7,322 nt of DNA from UBA4459 sp036351335 (lineage in GTDB: Bacteria; Bacteroidota; Bacteroidia; Bacteroidales; F082). This document shows positions 1 through 7,322 of the stretch, piece after piece (within the stretch, counting starts at the first letter, position 1; each line of letters starts with the position of its first letter). Below the pieces are notes generated by a model. That model searched no databases, was not told where the DNA came from, and saw nothing but the letters and a program-made list of their open reading frames with translations. Where the stretch lies: assembly GCA_036351335.1 (NCBI GenBank), contig JAZBOW010000380.1, positions 1 to 7,322 of the forward strand, written 5' to 3'. A program made the translations under genes and the position numbers.

Positions 1-34
1 AACCAGAATATTTTAAACTTTAAAACTATTCGCC
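1..34 (+). other. A/T-rich leader immediately upstream of rpoB
   Basis: This is the tail of the intergenic region before rpoB. It is very A/T-rich and has no purine-rich Shine-Dalgarno motif at the usual distance from the start, as expected in Bacteroidota. An in-frame TAA at 14-16 shows that the rpoB frame cannot extend further upstream. None of the three frames reads like the end of L7/L12 (rplL), the usual upstream neighbour, so that gene must end before this window. I see no match to the Bacteroidota promoter element TAnnTTTG and no hairpin, but the stretch is too short to exclude signals further upstream. Confidence 0.6.
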
Positions 35-3000
35 TTGGCTGAAATTAAAACCGAAAGAATCAGTTTCGCATCAACAAAAAATCAGTTACCTTATCCAGAT
101 TTTTTGGATATCCAACTTAAATCATTTCAGGACTTCTTTCAACTTGAAACGAATCCTGAAAACAGAAAAAATGAAGGACTTTTCAGGGTTTTCGCTGAAA
201 ATTTTCCAATTACCGATGCTCGAAATAATTTTGTTCTCGAATTTTTGGATTACTTCGTTGATCCACCCCGCTATTCAATCGAAGAAACCCTTGAACGCGG
301 TTTAACTTACAGTGTACCTCTTAAAGCTAAGTTAAAACTCTATTGTACTGACCCTGATCACGAGGATTTTGAAACTATCGTTCAGGATGTGTACCTGGGC
401 ATGATTCCTTATATGACCCCAAGAGGCACTTTTGTCGTGAATGGCGCTGAGCGCGTTGTTGTATCGCAATTACACAGATCTCCGGGCGTATTCTTCGGAC
501 ATCACAGGCATGCGAACGGCACACAACTTTATTCAGCACGTATTATTCCTTTTAAAGGTTCCTGGATGGAATTTTCAACGGATATCAATAACGTGATGTA
601 CGCTTATATTGACAGGAAAAAGAAAATGCCTGTCACCACACTTTTACGTGCCATCGGTTACGAAAGCGATAAAGACATTTTAGAAATTTTTAACCTGGCC
701 GAAGAAGTTAAAGTAAACAAAGCCAGCTTGAAAAGAGTTTTGGGACGTAAACTCGCTGCAAGGGTAGTACGTTCGTGGTTTGAAGATTTTGTGGATGAAG
801 ATACTGGAGAAGTTGTAACCATTGAACGTAATGATGTCATTATCGAAAGAGAAACAATTCTCGAAAAAGAACATATCGATCTGATTATCGAAGCAGGCGT
901 AAAAACCGTCCTGCTCCACAAAGATGATCCAAACCTGGCTGATTACTCCATTATTTTCAATACCCTTCAAAAAGATACAACGAACTCAGAAAAAGAAGCC
1001 GTTGAATATATCTACTTCCAGCTTAGGAACGCGCTTCCTCCTGATGAAGAAACTGCAAGAGGTATTTTTGAGAAGCTATTCTTTTCAGATAAAAGATATG
1101 ACCTCGGTGAAGTTGGACGATACCGTATTAATAAAAAATTAAATCTGGATACATCCTCTGATGTCAGGGTTCTGACCAAGGAAGATATTATCCTCATTAT
1201 TCATCACCTGATCAAACTTGTAAATAACAAGACGATCGTGGATGATATTGACCACCTCAGTAACAGGCGGGTTCGTACAGTTGGCGAACAATTATACAAC
1301 CAGTTTGGCGTGGGTCTTGCCCGTATGGCACGTACCATACGCGAAAGAATGAATGTGAGAGACAATGAAGTTTTCACTCCTATGGACCTGATCAATGCCA
1401 AAACATTATCATCGGTTATTAATTCATTCTTCGGCACCAACCAGCTTTCGCAATTCATGGATCAAACAAATCCATTGGCTGAGTTAACACATAAAAGACG
1501 TATTTCTGCCTTAGGACCTGGTGGACTTTCGAGAGAAAGAGCCGGATTTGAAGTACGGGATGTGCACTATACCCACTATGGCAGGTTATGTACCATTGAA
1601 ACTCCCGAAGGACCCAATATCGGATTGATATCCTCGCTTTGTGTATATGCGAAGATTGATAAGCTTGGGTTTATCGAAACACCATACAGGGCTGTTGAGC
1701 AAGGGAAGATCAATTATAAAGTTGATCCTATATTCCTAAGCGCAGAAGAAGAAGAAGATAAAATTATTGCACAGGCTAATACAGTTGTTGATGACAAAGG
1801 TCAGTTTGTAAATGAAAAAGTAAAAGTTCGTTACCAGGCTGATTACCCGATCACTCCACGCGAAGATGTGGCATTAATTGACATCGCTCCTAACCAGATT
1901 GCATCTATTGCTGCTTCCTTGATCCCGTTTTTGGAACATGATGATGCCAACCGTGCTTTGATGGGGTCAAACATGATGCGCCAGGCAGTTCCATTATTAA
2001 ATGCCGAAGCGCCGATAGTTGGAACAGGCATTGAATCCAATGTGGCCATAGACTCACGTGTATTGCTTTCCGCTGAAGGAGAAGGAGTGATTGAATATGT
2101 GGATGCCAATAAAATAACCATCCGGTACAACAGGAACGAGATGGAAACGCTGGTAAGTTTTGAAAATGATGTAAAAGATTACCACTTGACGAAGTTTAAA
2201 AGAACCAATCAGAATACATCTATTAACCTTCGTCCGATCGTTCAAAAAGGTGATAAAGTTACCAAAGGACAGGTGCTCTGTGAAGGTTATGCTACCAAAA
2301 ATGGTGAACTGGCCCTTGGAAGAAACCTGATGGTTGCTTTCATGCCCTGGAAAGGTTATAACTTTGAGGATGCCATCGTAATTTCAGAAAGAATCGTTAA
2401 AGAAGACTTATTTACTTCGGTGCATATTGAAGAATTCACATTGGAAGTGAGAGATACTAAAAGAGGTATTGAAGAACTCACCAATGATATTCCAAACGTA
2501 AGTGCCGAAGCAACCAAGGATTTGGATGAAAACGGTTTGATCCGCATTGGTGCTGAAGTTTCGGAAGGTGACATTCTGATCGGAAAAATTACACCAAAAG
2601 GTGAAAGCGATCCGACACCAGAAGAAAAATTGCTCAGGGCGATCTTTGGTGATAAAGCTGGTGATGTTAAAAATGCTTCGTTAAAAGCACCACCTTCAAT
2701 GAAAGGTGTGGTTATATCGAAAAATCTTTTCTCAAGAGCTATCAAGGATAAGAAATCCAAAGTGAAAGAGAAAGATATTCTGGCAGCTTTAGAAACTGAA
2801 TATAATGCTTATTTCGACGAGTTGAAATCCAGGTTGGTTGAAAAACTAATTGTATTAGTGGGCAACCGAACTTCCCAAGGTGTATATAATAACTACGGAG
2901 AACGTGTAGTGCCAACCAAAACAAAATTCACACAGAAAATCCTTAACAGCCTGGATTATATCAATGTAAATCCTGATAAGTGGACAACAGATAAGGAAAA

Positions 3001-3841
3001 AAACGAGTTGATCAAAACGCTTATCAACAATTATAATATTAAATACAAAGAGTTGCTGGGTGTATTCAACCGCAAACAATTTGTAGCTTCGGTTGGTGAT
3101 GATTTACCAAGTGGTATCGTTCAAATGGCCAAAGTTTACATTGCTAAAAAACGTAAACTTAAAGTTGGTGATAAAATGGCGGGGCGCCATGGTAATAAAG
3201 GTATTGTTGCAAGAATTGTTCGTGAAGAAGATATGCCTTTCCTTGAAGACGGAACACCTGTTGACATTGTACTGAATCCATTGGGTGTACCTTCACGTAT
3301 GAACCTTGGTCAGATTTATGAAACAGTATTGGGATGGGCCGGAAAACGCCTAAACCTTCAGTTTGCCACACCTATTTTTGATGGCGCATCCGTGAATCAG
3401 ATAAATGATTATCTGAAACAGGCTAAATTACCTGAAAACGGAAGCACCTACCTATATGATGGCGGAACTGGTGAGAAATTTGACCAACCGGCATCAGTTG
3501 GATATATATACATGTTGAAACTGCACCATATGGTAGATGATAAGATGCACGCCCGTTCAATCGGTCCATATTCACTTATTACACAGCAACCACTCGGTGG
3601 CAAAGCCCAGTTTGGTGGACAAAGATTTGGCGAGATGGAAGTCTGGGCGCTGGAAGCATTTGGTGCCGCCAATATTCTGCAGGAAATTCTTACCGTGAAA
3701 TCTGATGATGTAACAGGAAGGGCAAAAGCTTATGAAACCATCGTAAAAGGTGAAGTAATGCCTATACCAAATGTTCCTGAATCATTCAATGTGCTTGTTC
3801 ATGAGTTAAGAGGCTTAGGTCTTGAACTCAGTTTTGACTAA
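35..3841 (+). CDS. rpoB: DNA-directed RNA polymerase subunit beta (RpoB), complete
   Basis: This is the beta subunit of the cytoplasmic RNA polymerase core (alpha2-beta-beta'-omega), which catalyses DNA-templated RNA synthesis. It has 1268 residues; the E. coli protein has 1342 and Bacteroidota proteins are typically about 1270. Visible landmarks, in order: the N-terminal FASTKNQLPYPDF; QLHRSPGVFF (about 143-154); an SI1-like lobe insertion (about 215-320); the rifampicin pocket QLSQFMDQ to RRISALGPGG (470-497); fork-loop motif GLSRERAGFEVRD; ETPEGPNIGL (to 531); FEDAIVISER with E778/D779; the sigma-region-4-binding flap tip PEEKLLRAIFG (862-872); an SI2-position helical insertion (about 904-1020); active-centre GDKMAGRHGNKG with K1047 and K1055; and the beta'-contacting C-terminus from MEVWALEAFG (1201) to ESFNVLVHELRGLG. 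The start is TTG at 35-37: an in-frame stop lies at 14-16, no ATG intervenes, and the next in-frame Met is more than 100 residues downstream, past essential sequence. The gene ends with TAA at 3839-3841, 36 bases before rpoC, with which it is probably co-transcribed. The identity is certain; the exact start is very likely. Confidence 0.99.
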   Translation: MAEIKTERISFASTKNQLPYPDFLDIQLKSFQDFFQLETNPENRKNEGLFRVFAENFPITDARNNFVLEFLDYFVDPPRYSIEETLERGLTYSVPLKAKLKLYCTDPDHEDFETIVQDVYLGMIPYMTPRGTFVVNGAERVVVSQLHRSPGVFFGHHRHANGTQLYSARIIPFKGSWMEFSTDINNVMYAYIDRKKKMPVTTLLRAIGYESDKDILEIFNLAEEVKVNKASLKRVLGRKLAARVVRSWFEDFVDEDTGEVVTIERNDVIIERETILEKEHIDLIIEAGVKTVLLHKDDPNLADYSIIFNTLQKDTTNSEKEAVEYIYFQLRNALPPDEETARGIFEKLFFSDKRYDLGEVGRYRINKKLNLDTSSDVRVLTKEDIILIIHHLIKLVNNKTIVDDIDHLSNRRVRTVGEQLYNQFGVGLARMARTIRERMNVRDNEVFTPMDLINAKTLSSVINSFFGTNQLSQFMDQTNPLAELTHKRRISALGPGGLSRERAGFEVRDVHYTHYGRLCTIETPEGPNIGLISSLCVYAKIDKLGFIETPYRAVEQGKINYKVDPIFLSAEEEEDKIIAQANTVVDDKGQFVNEKVKVRYQADYPITPREDVALIDIAPNQIASIAASLIPFLEHDDANRALMGSNMMRQAVPLLNAEAPIVGTGIESNVAIDSRVLLSAEGEGVIEYVDANKITIRYNRNEMETLVSFENDVKDYHLTKFKRTNQNTSINLRPIVQKGDKVTKGQVLCEGYATKNGELALGRNLMVAFMPWKGYNFEDAIVISERIVKEDLFTSVHIEEFTLEVRDTKRGIEELTNDIPNVSAEATKDLDENGLIRIGAEVSEGDILIGKITPKGESDPTPEEKLLRAIFGDKAGDVKNASLKAPPSMKGVVISKNLFSRAIKDKKSKVKEKDILAALETEYNAYFDELKSRLVEKLIVLVGNRTSQGVYNNYGERVVPTKTKFTQKILNSLDYINVNPDKWTTDKEKNELIKTLINNYNIKYKELLGVFNRKQFVASVGDDLPSGIVQMAKVYIAKKRKLKVGDKMAGRHGNKGIVARIVREEDMPFLEDGTPVDIVLNPLGVPSRMNLGQIYETVLGWAGKRLNLQFATPIFDGASVNQINDYLKQAKLPENGSTYLYDGGTGEKFDQPASVGYIYMLKLHHMVDDKMHARSIGPYSLITQQPLGGKAQFGGQRFGEMEVWALEAFGAANILQEILTVKSDDVTGRAKAYETIVKGEVMPIPNVPESFNVLVHELRGLGLELSFD

Positions 3842-3877
3842 TACTTCGTTAAATAGAATTAAAATAATATAAGCTAT
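3842..3877 (+). other. rpoB–rpoC intergenic spacer, no terminator
   Basis: This 36-base A/T-rich spacer separates the TAA of rpoB from the ATG of rpoC. It has no G/C-rich hairpin followed by a T run, so no intrinsic terminator is visible. It has no TAnnTTTG element and no GGAGG-like ribosome-binding site. The bases before the rpoC ATG are mostly A and T, which fits SD-independent initiation in Bacteroidota. The simplest reading is that the spacer lies inside a single rpoBC transcript. Confidence 0.7.
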
Positions 3878-6800
3878 ATGGCTTTCAGAAAAGACAGCAA
3901 AATACCGAATACATTCAATAAGATCACTATCAGTCTTGCTTCTCCCGAGTCCATTCTCGATCGGTCGCATGGTGAGGTGCTCAAGCCTGAAACCATTAAC
4001 TATCGTACCTACAAACCCGAAAGAGATGGATTGTTCTGTGAAAGAATTTTCGGGCCTATCAAGGACTACGAATGTCATTGTGGCAAATACAAAAGAATAA
4101 GATATAAAGGGATTGTTTGCGACCGTTGTGGTGTGGAAGTTACTGAAAAGAAAGTGCGCCGCGAACGAATGGGACATATCGAACTTGTGGTACCAGTGGT
4201 ACACATTTGGTATTTCCGTTCGCTGCCTAATAAGGTAGGTGCCATGCTCGGGCTTCAAACGAAGAAACTTGAAACAATCATTTATTATGAAAGGTATGTA
4301 GTGATTAACCCCGGGGTGAAAGCCGCCGACGGACTTAACTATATGGATTTTCTTACTGAAGAAGAATATTTCGATGTGCTCGAAACTCTACCACCAGAAA
4401 ATCAATACCTGGACGATAATGATCCCGATAAATTCATCGCTAAAATGGGTGCTGAAGCTATCCAGGTGTTATTATCCCGCTTGGATTTGGATCAGATTTC
4501 TTTCGAACTTAGACACAAAGCGAATACTGAAACATCACAACAGCGTAAAGCCGAAGCATTAAAAAGACTTCAGGTTTTTGAGGCATTTCGCGATGCCAGA
4601 AAAAGAGCCGATAACCGTCCCGAGTGGATGGTTGTAAAGATTGTGCCGGTTATTCCACCCGAATTAAGACCACTCGTGCCATTGGATGGTGGCCGTTTTG
4701 CAACATCCGACTTAAACGACCTGTATCGCAGGGTGATTATCAGAAATAACCGTTTGAAAAGACTCATTGAAATTAAAGCTCCCGATGTGATCATGCGTAA
4801 TGAAAAACGTATGCTCCAGGAAGCGGTTGATTCATTACTGGATAATTCTAGGAAATCCAGCGCGGTAAAAACCGACTCTAACAGACCTCTTAAATCGCTT
4901 AGCGACAGCCTTAAAGGAAAACAAGGTAGGTTCCGACAGAACCTACTGGGTAAACGTGTTGATTACTCTGGCCGTTCCGTAATTGTTGTGGGTCCTGATT
5001 TGCAACTTAACGAATGTGGTTTACCTAAAGATATGGCGGCTGAATTATTCAAGCCTTTCATCATCCGCAAATTACTGGAACGCGGTATTGTTAAAACCGT
5101 AAAATCAGCTAAGAAAATTGTTGAAAGAAAAGATTCCGTTGTTTGGGATATTTTAGAAAACATCCTGAAAGGGCATCCGGTTTTATTAAACCGCGCTCCT
5201 ACCCTGCACAGACTGGGTATTCAGGCTTTCCAACCCAAACTTGTGGAAGGTAAGGCGATCCATCTTCACCCGCTTGTTTGTACAGCATTTAACGCTGACT
5301 TTGATGGTGACCAGATGGCTGTTCACGTACCTTTAGGCAATGCCGCAGTACTTGAAGCTCAAATTCTGATGCTGGCTTCTCATAACATTCTGAATCCTGC
5401 CAATGGTGCGCCAATTACAGTGCCTTCGCAAGACATGGTACTTGGATTGTATTATATCACAAAAGCCAGAAAGAATACACCTGAAAGCCCTGTAAAAGGT
5501 GAAGGAATGCATTTTTATTCACCCGAAGAAGTGATTATTGCCTTCAATGAAAAAAGCGTTGATCTGCATGCCATTATACATGTGAAAGTTGACGTGAAGG
5601 AAAGTGGTAAAATTGTAAATAAAATGACTGAAACAACCGTCGGAAGGGTTATTTTCAATGAATTTGTTCCTGAAGAATACGGGTATATCAATCAGTTACT
5701 TACTAAAAAAGCTCTTCGAGATATTATAGGTGAGATATTGAAAGTTACCGGAACTGCCACCACAGCTAAATTCCTTGATGACATTAAAAACCTTGGTTTT
5801 AATATGGCATTCAAAGGTGGATTATCCTTTAACCTGGGTAATGTGCTGGTTCCTGAGATTAAAACGAAACTCATTGAAGATGCCAACGAGGAAGTTGAGC
5901 AGGTATTGAGCAACTATAATATGGGATTCATTACCAATAATGAGCGATACAACCAGATCATTGATATTTGGACACATACCAATTCGCATCTAACAAACAC
6001 ATTGATGCAAGAATTATCGAAGAACGATCAGGGTTTTAATCCTGTTTATATGATGCTGGATTCTGGTGCCCGTGGTTCAAAAGAACAAATTCGTCAGTTA
6101 TCTGGAATGAGGGGATTGATGGCAAAACCGCAGAAATCAGGTGCTACAGGAGGTGAGATTATCGAAAATCCAATTCTTTCAAACTTTAAAGAAGGTCTGA
6201 CAGTTCTTGAGTATTTCATTTCCACACACGGTGCCCGTAAAGGTTTGGCTGATACAGCTTTGAAAACAGCTGATGCCGGATACCTGACGAGACGTCTGGT
6301 AGATGTGGCTCAGGACGTGGTAATCAACATCGAAGACTGTGGAACGCTCAGAGGTCTTACAAATACAGCGCTTAAAAAAGGTGAAGATGTGGTTGAAACA
6401 TTATATGACCGTATTTTAGGCCGTGTGGCATTGCACGATGTGTATCATCCGTTAACCAATGAGTTGATCATTGATGCAGGTGAAGAAATTAATGAAGATG
6501 CCGCAACACTTATTGAGGAATCTCCTATTGAATCAGTTGAGATCCGATCAGTGCTTACCTGTGAATCAAAAAGAGGTGTTTGCGCAAAGTGTTATGGACG
6601 TAATCTGGCATCGGGCCGTATGGTTCAAAAAGGAGAGGCTGTTGGTGTAATTGCAGCACAGTCGATCGGTGAACCTGGAACACAGCTAACTTTGAGAACA
6701 TTTCACCAGGGAGGTACAGCGTCAAATATTGCCACGGTTTCAAAAACTGAAGCTAAGTTTGATGGTGTGCTTGATATAGATGAACTTCGTACCGTTCCCT

Positions 6801-7322
6801 TTAAAAATAGTGAAGGTAAAAAGTATGAAATAGTCATCGGACGGTCTGCAGAGATGAAAATTGTTGATGAAAAAACAGGTGTGGTGCTGGCTTCAGGAAA
6901 CATTCCCTATGCCGCCAATCTGTACATAAAGAATGGTTCAAAAGTTAAAAAGAATGATATAATTGCCGACTGGGACCAGTACAACGCGGTTATCCTTTCA
7001 GAAGTAGCGGGTAGCATTGCTTTTGATAATATTATTGAAAACCAGACATACCGGGTTGAATCAGATGAGCAAACCGGATATTTCGAGAAAGTGATTATCG
7101 ATTCCAGGTTAAAAACCAAGAACCCGATCATTAAAATTTTATCCAAAGATGGTGATGTCATTAAAAGCTATGACTTACCTGTAGGTGCGCACATCCTGGT
7201 GGATGAAGGTGCCAATATTAAAGCTGGTAATGTACTGGTTAAAATTCCACGTGCATTTGGTAAATCCGGCGATATAACTGGTGGTTTGCCAAGGGTTACG
7301 GAACTATTTGAAGCACGTGAGC
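3878..7322 (+). CDS. rpoC: DNA-directed RNA polymerase subunit beta' (RpoC), 3' end beyond window
   Basis: This is the beta' subunit, which holds the catalytic Mg ion and most of the clamp. It starts at ATG 3878 (MAFRKDSK...) and stays open for 1148 codons to the window edge, with no stop. The family is about 1400-1430 residues, so roughly 250-290 C-terminal residues are missing. Landmarks in order: N-terminal zinc site C66, C68, C81, C84; sigma-binding clamp helices (about 278-323, with RNEKRMLQEAVDSLLDN at 307-323); switch-2 region GKQGRFRQNLLGKRVDYSGR (347-366); LLNRAPTLHRLG with R439; catalytic NADFDGDQ (472-479) with Asp 474, 476 and 478; F-loop SGARGSKEQIRQLSGMRG (729-746); bridge helix GLADTALKTADAGYLTRR (789-806); second zinc site C821, C895, C902, C905; trigger-loop N-terminal part EAVGVIAAQSIGEPGTQ to TFHQGG (920-946, R940, H943); an SI3-type insertion (about 948-1128); and the trigger loop resuming at DITGGLPRVTELFEARE (1132-1148). 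The start is supported by its conserved N-terminus and the short spacer after rpoB. No residue needed for activity is missing in the visible part. Confidence 0.99.
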   Translation, partial: MAFRKDSKIPNTFNKITISLASPESILDRSHGEVLKPETINYRTYKPERDGLFCERIFGPIKDYECHCGKYKRIRYKGIVCDRCGVEVTEKKVRRERMGHIELVVPVVHIWYFRSLPNKVGAMLGLQTKKLETIIYYERYVVINPGVKAADGLNYMDFLTEEEYFDVLETLPPENQYLDDNDPDKFIAKMGAEAIQVLLSRLDLDQISFELRHKANTETSQQRKAEALKRLQVFEAFRDARKRADNRPEWMVVKIVPVIPPELRPLVPLDGGRFATSDLNDLYRRVIIRNNRLKRLIEIKAPDVIMRNEKRMLQEAVDSLLDNSRKSSAVKTDSNRPLKSLSDSLKGKQGRFRQNLLGKRVDYSGRSVIVVGPDLQLNECGLPKDMAAELFKPFIIRKLLERGIVKTVKSAKKIVERKDSVVWDILENILKGHPVLLNRAPTLHRLGIQAFQPKLVEGKAIHLHPLVCTAFNADFDGDQMAVHVPLGNAAVLEAQILMLASHNILNPANGAPITVPSQDMVLGLYYITKARKNTPESPVKGEGMHFYSPEEVIIAFNEKSVDLHAIIHVKVDVKESGKIVNKMTETTVGRVIFNEFVPEEYGYINQLLTKKALRDIIGEILKVTGTATTAKFLDDIKNLGFNMAFKGGLSFNLGNVLVPEIKTKLIEDANEEVEQVLSNYNMGFITNNERYNQIIDIWTHTNSHLTNTLMQELSKNDQGFNPVYMMLDSGARGSKEQIRQLSGMRGLMAKPQKSGATGGEIIENPILSNFKEGLTVLEYFISTHGARKGLADTALKTADAGYLTRRLVDVAQDVVINIEDCGTLRGLTNTALKKGEDVVETLYDRILGRVALHDVYHPLTNELIIDAGEEINEDAATLIEESPIESVEIRSVLTCESKRGVCAKCYGRNLASGRMVQKGEAVGVIAAQSIGEPGTQLTLRTFHQGGTASNIATVSKTEAKFDGVLDIDELRTVPFKNSEGKKYEIVIGRSAEMKIVDEKTGVVLASGNIPYAANLYIKNGSKVKKNDIIADWDQYNAVILSEVAGSIAFDNIIENQTYRVESDEQTGYFEKVIIDSRLKTKNPIIKILSKDGDVIKSYDLPVGAHILVDEGANIKAGNVLVKIPRAFGKSGDITGGLPRVTELFEARE

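Noticed and set aside
1742..1759. A run of GAA codons in rpoB (four Glu followed by Asp) resembling a simple repeat
   Set aside because: The run is only four triplets, and an AEEEE-type stretch at this place is, as I recall, usual in Bacteroidota RpoB. There is no sign of repeat expansion or slippage.
2356..2760. A 134-codon open frame on the - strand inside rpoB
   Set aside because: It lies entirely opposite conserved RpoB sequence (EDAIVISER to the flap tip). Its Ser/Leu/Phe-rich composition is typical of a reverse-complement shadow.
4187..4202. Two copies of GTGGTAC nine bases apart, also forming a short palindrome-like element in rpoC
   Set aside because: The bases encode the conserved VVPVVH segment of beta'. 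The repeat follows from repeated Val codons and the arms are too short for a convincing hairpin.
3815..4258. A 147-codon open frame on the - strand spanning the rpoB–rpoC junction
   Set aside because: It is antisense to the conserved C-terminus of RpoB and the zinc-site region of RpoC, has no recognisable protein features, and is explained as a shadow of strongly constrained coding sequence on the other strand.
3878..7322. Possible internal stop or frameshift in rpoC
   Set aside because: Reading the frame codon by codon from 3878 to 7321 gives an uninterrupted protein with every expected motif in order; it simply runs off the window edge.

Overview
The window is a core housekeeping locus: the end-to-end pair rpoB–rpoC, encoding the two large catalytic subunits (beta and beta') of bacterial RNA polymerase. 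Both genes are on the + strand. Three things point to the phylum Bacteroidota, probably near the Bacteroidales. RpoB opens with the motif FASTKNQLPYPDF, is 1268 residues long (the usual length in that phylum), and carries phrases such as CTDPDHEDFE and INNVMYAYIDRKKK that I recognise from Bacteroidota beta subunits. Neither gene has a Shine-Dalgarno sequence upstream, only A/T-rich sequence, which is normal in this phylum. Family or genus cannot be fixed by eye.

Layout. Positions 1-34 are the last part of an A/T-rich intergenic stretch before rpoB; the gene normally found there (rplL) is not in the window. Positions 35-3841 are a complete rpoB that begins at a TTG codon. Positions 3842-3877 are a 36-base A/T-rich spacer with no terminator or recognisable promoter. 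Positions 3878-7322 are rpoC, open at the right edge after 1148 codons, with roughly 250-290 C-terminal residues expected beyond the window.

The two products form the catalytic core. Beta supplies the rifampicin pocket, the two active-centre lysines and the sigma-binding flap. Beta' supplies the Mg-binding NADFDGD loop, bridge helix, trigger loop, clamp helices and two zinc sites. The close spacing and shared strand fit co-transcription and matched expression. All key residues checked are present, and reading the rpoC frame line by line showed no internal stop or frameshift.

I found no mobile element, CRISPR, RNA gene, unknown gene or undescribed system. The points worth a second look are modest: the TTG start of rpoB, the lineage-specific insertions in both subunits (including an SI3-type insertion inside the trigger loop), and one trigger-loop substitution relative to E. 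coli.
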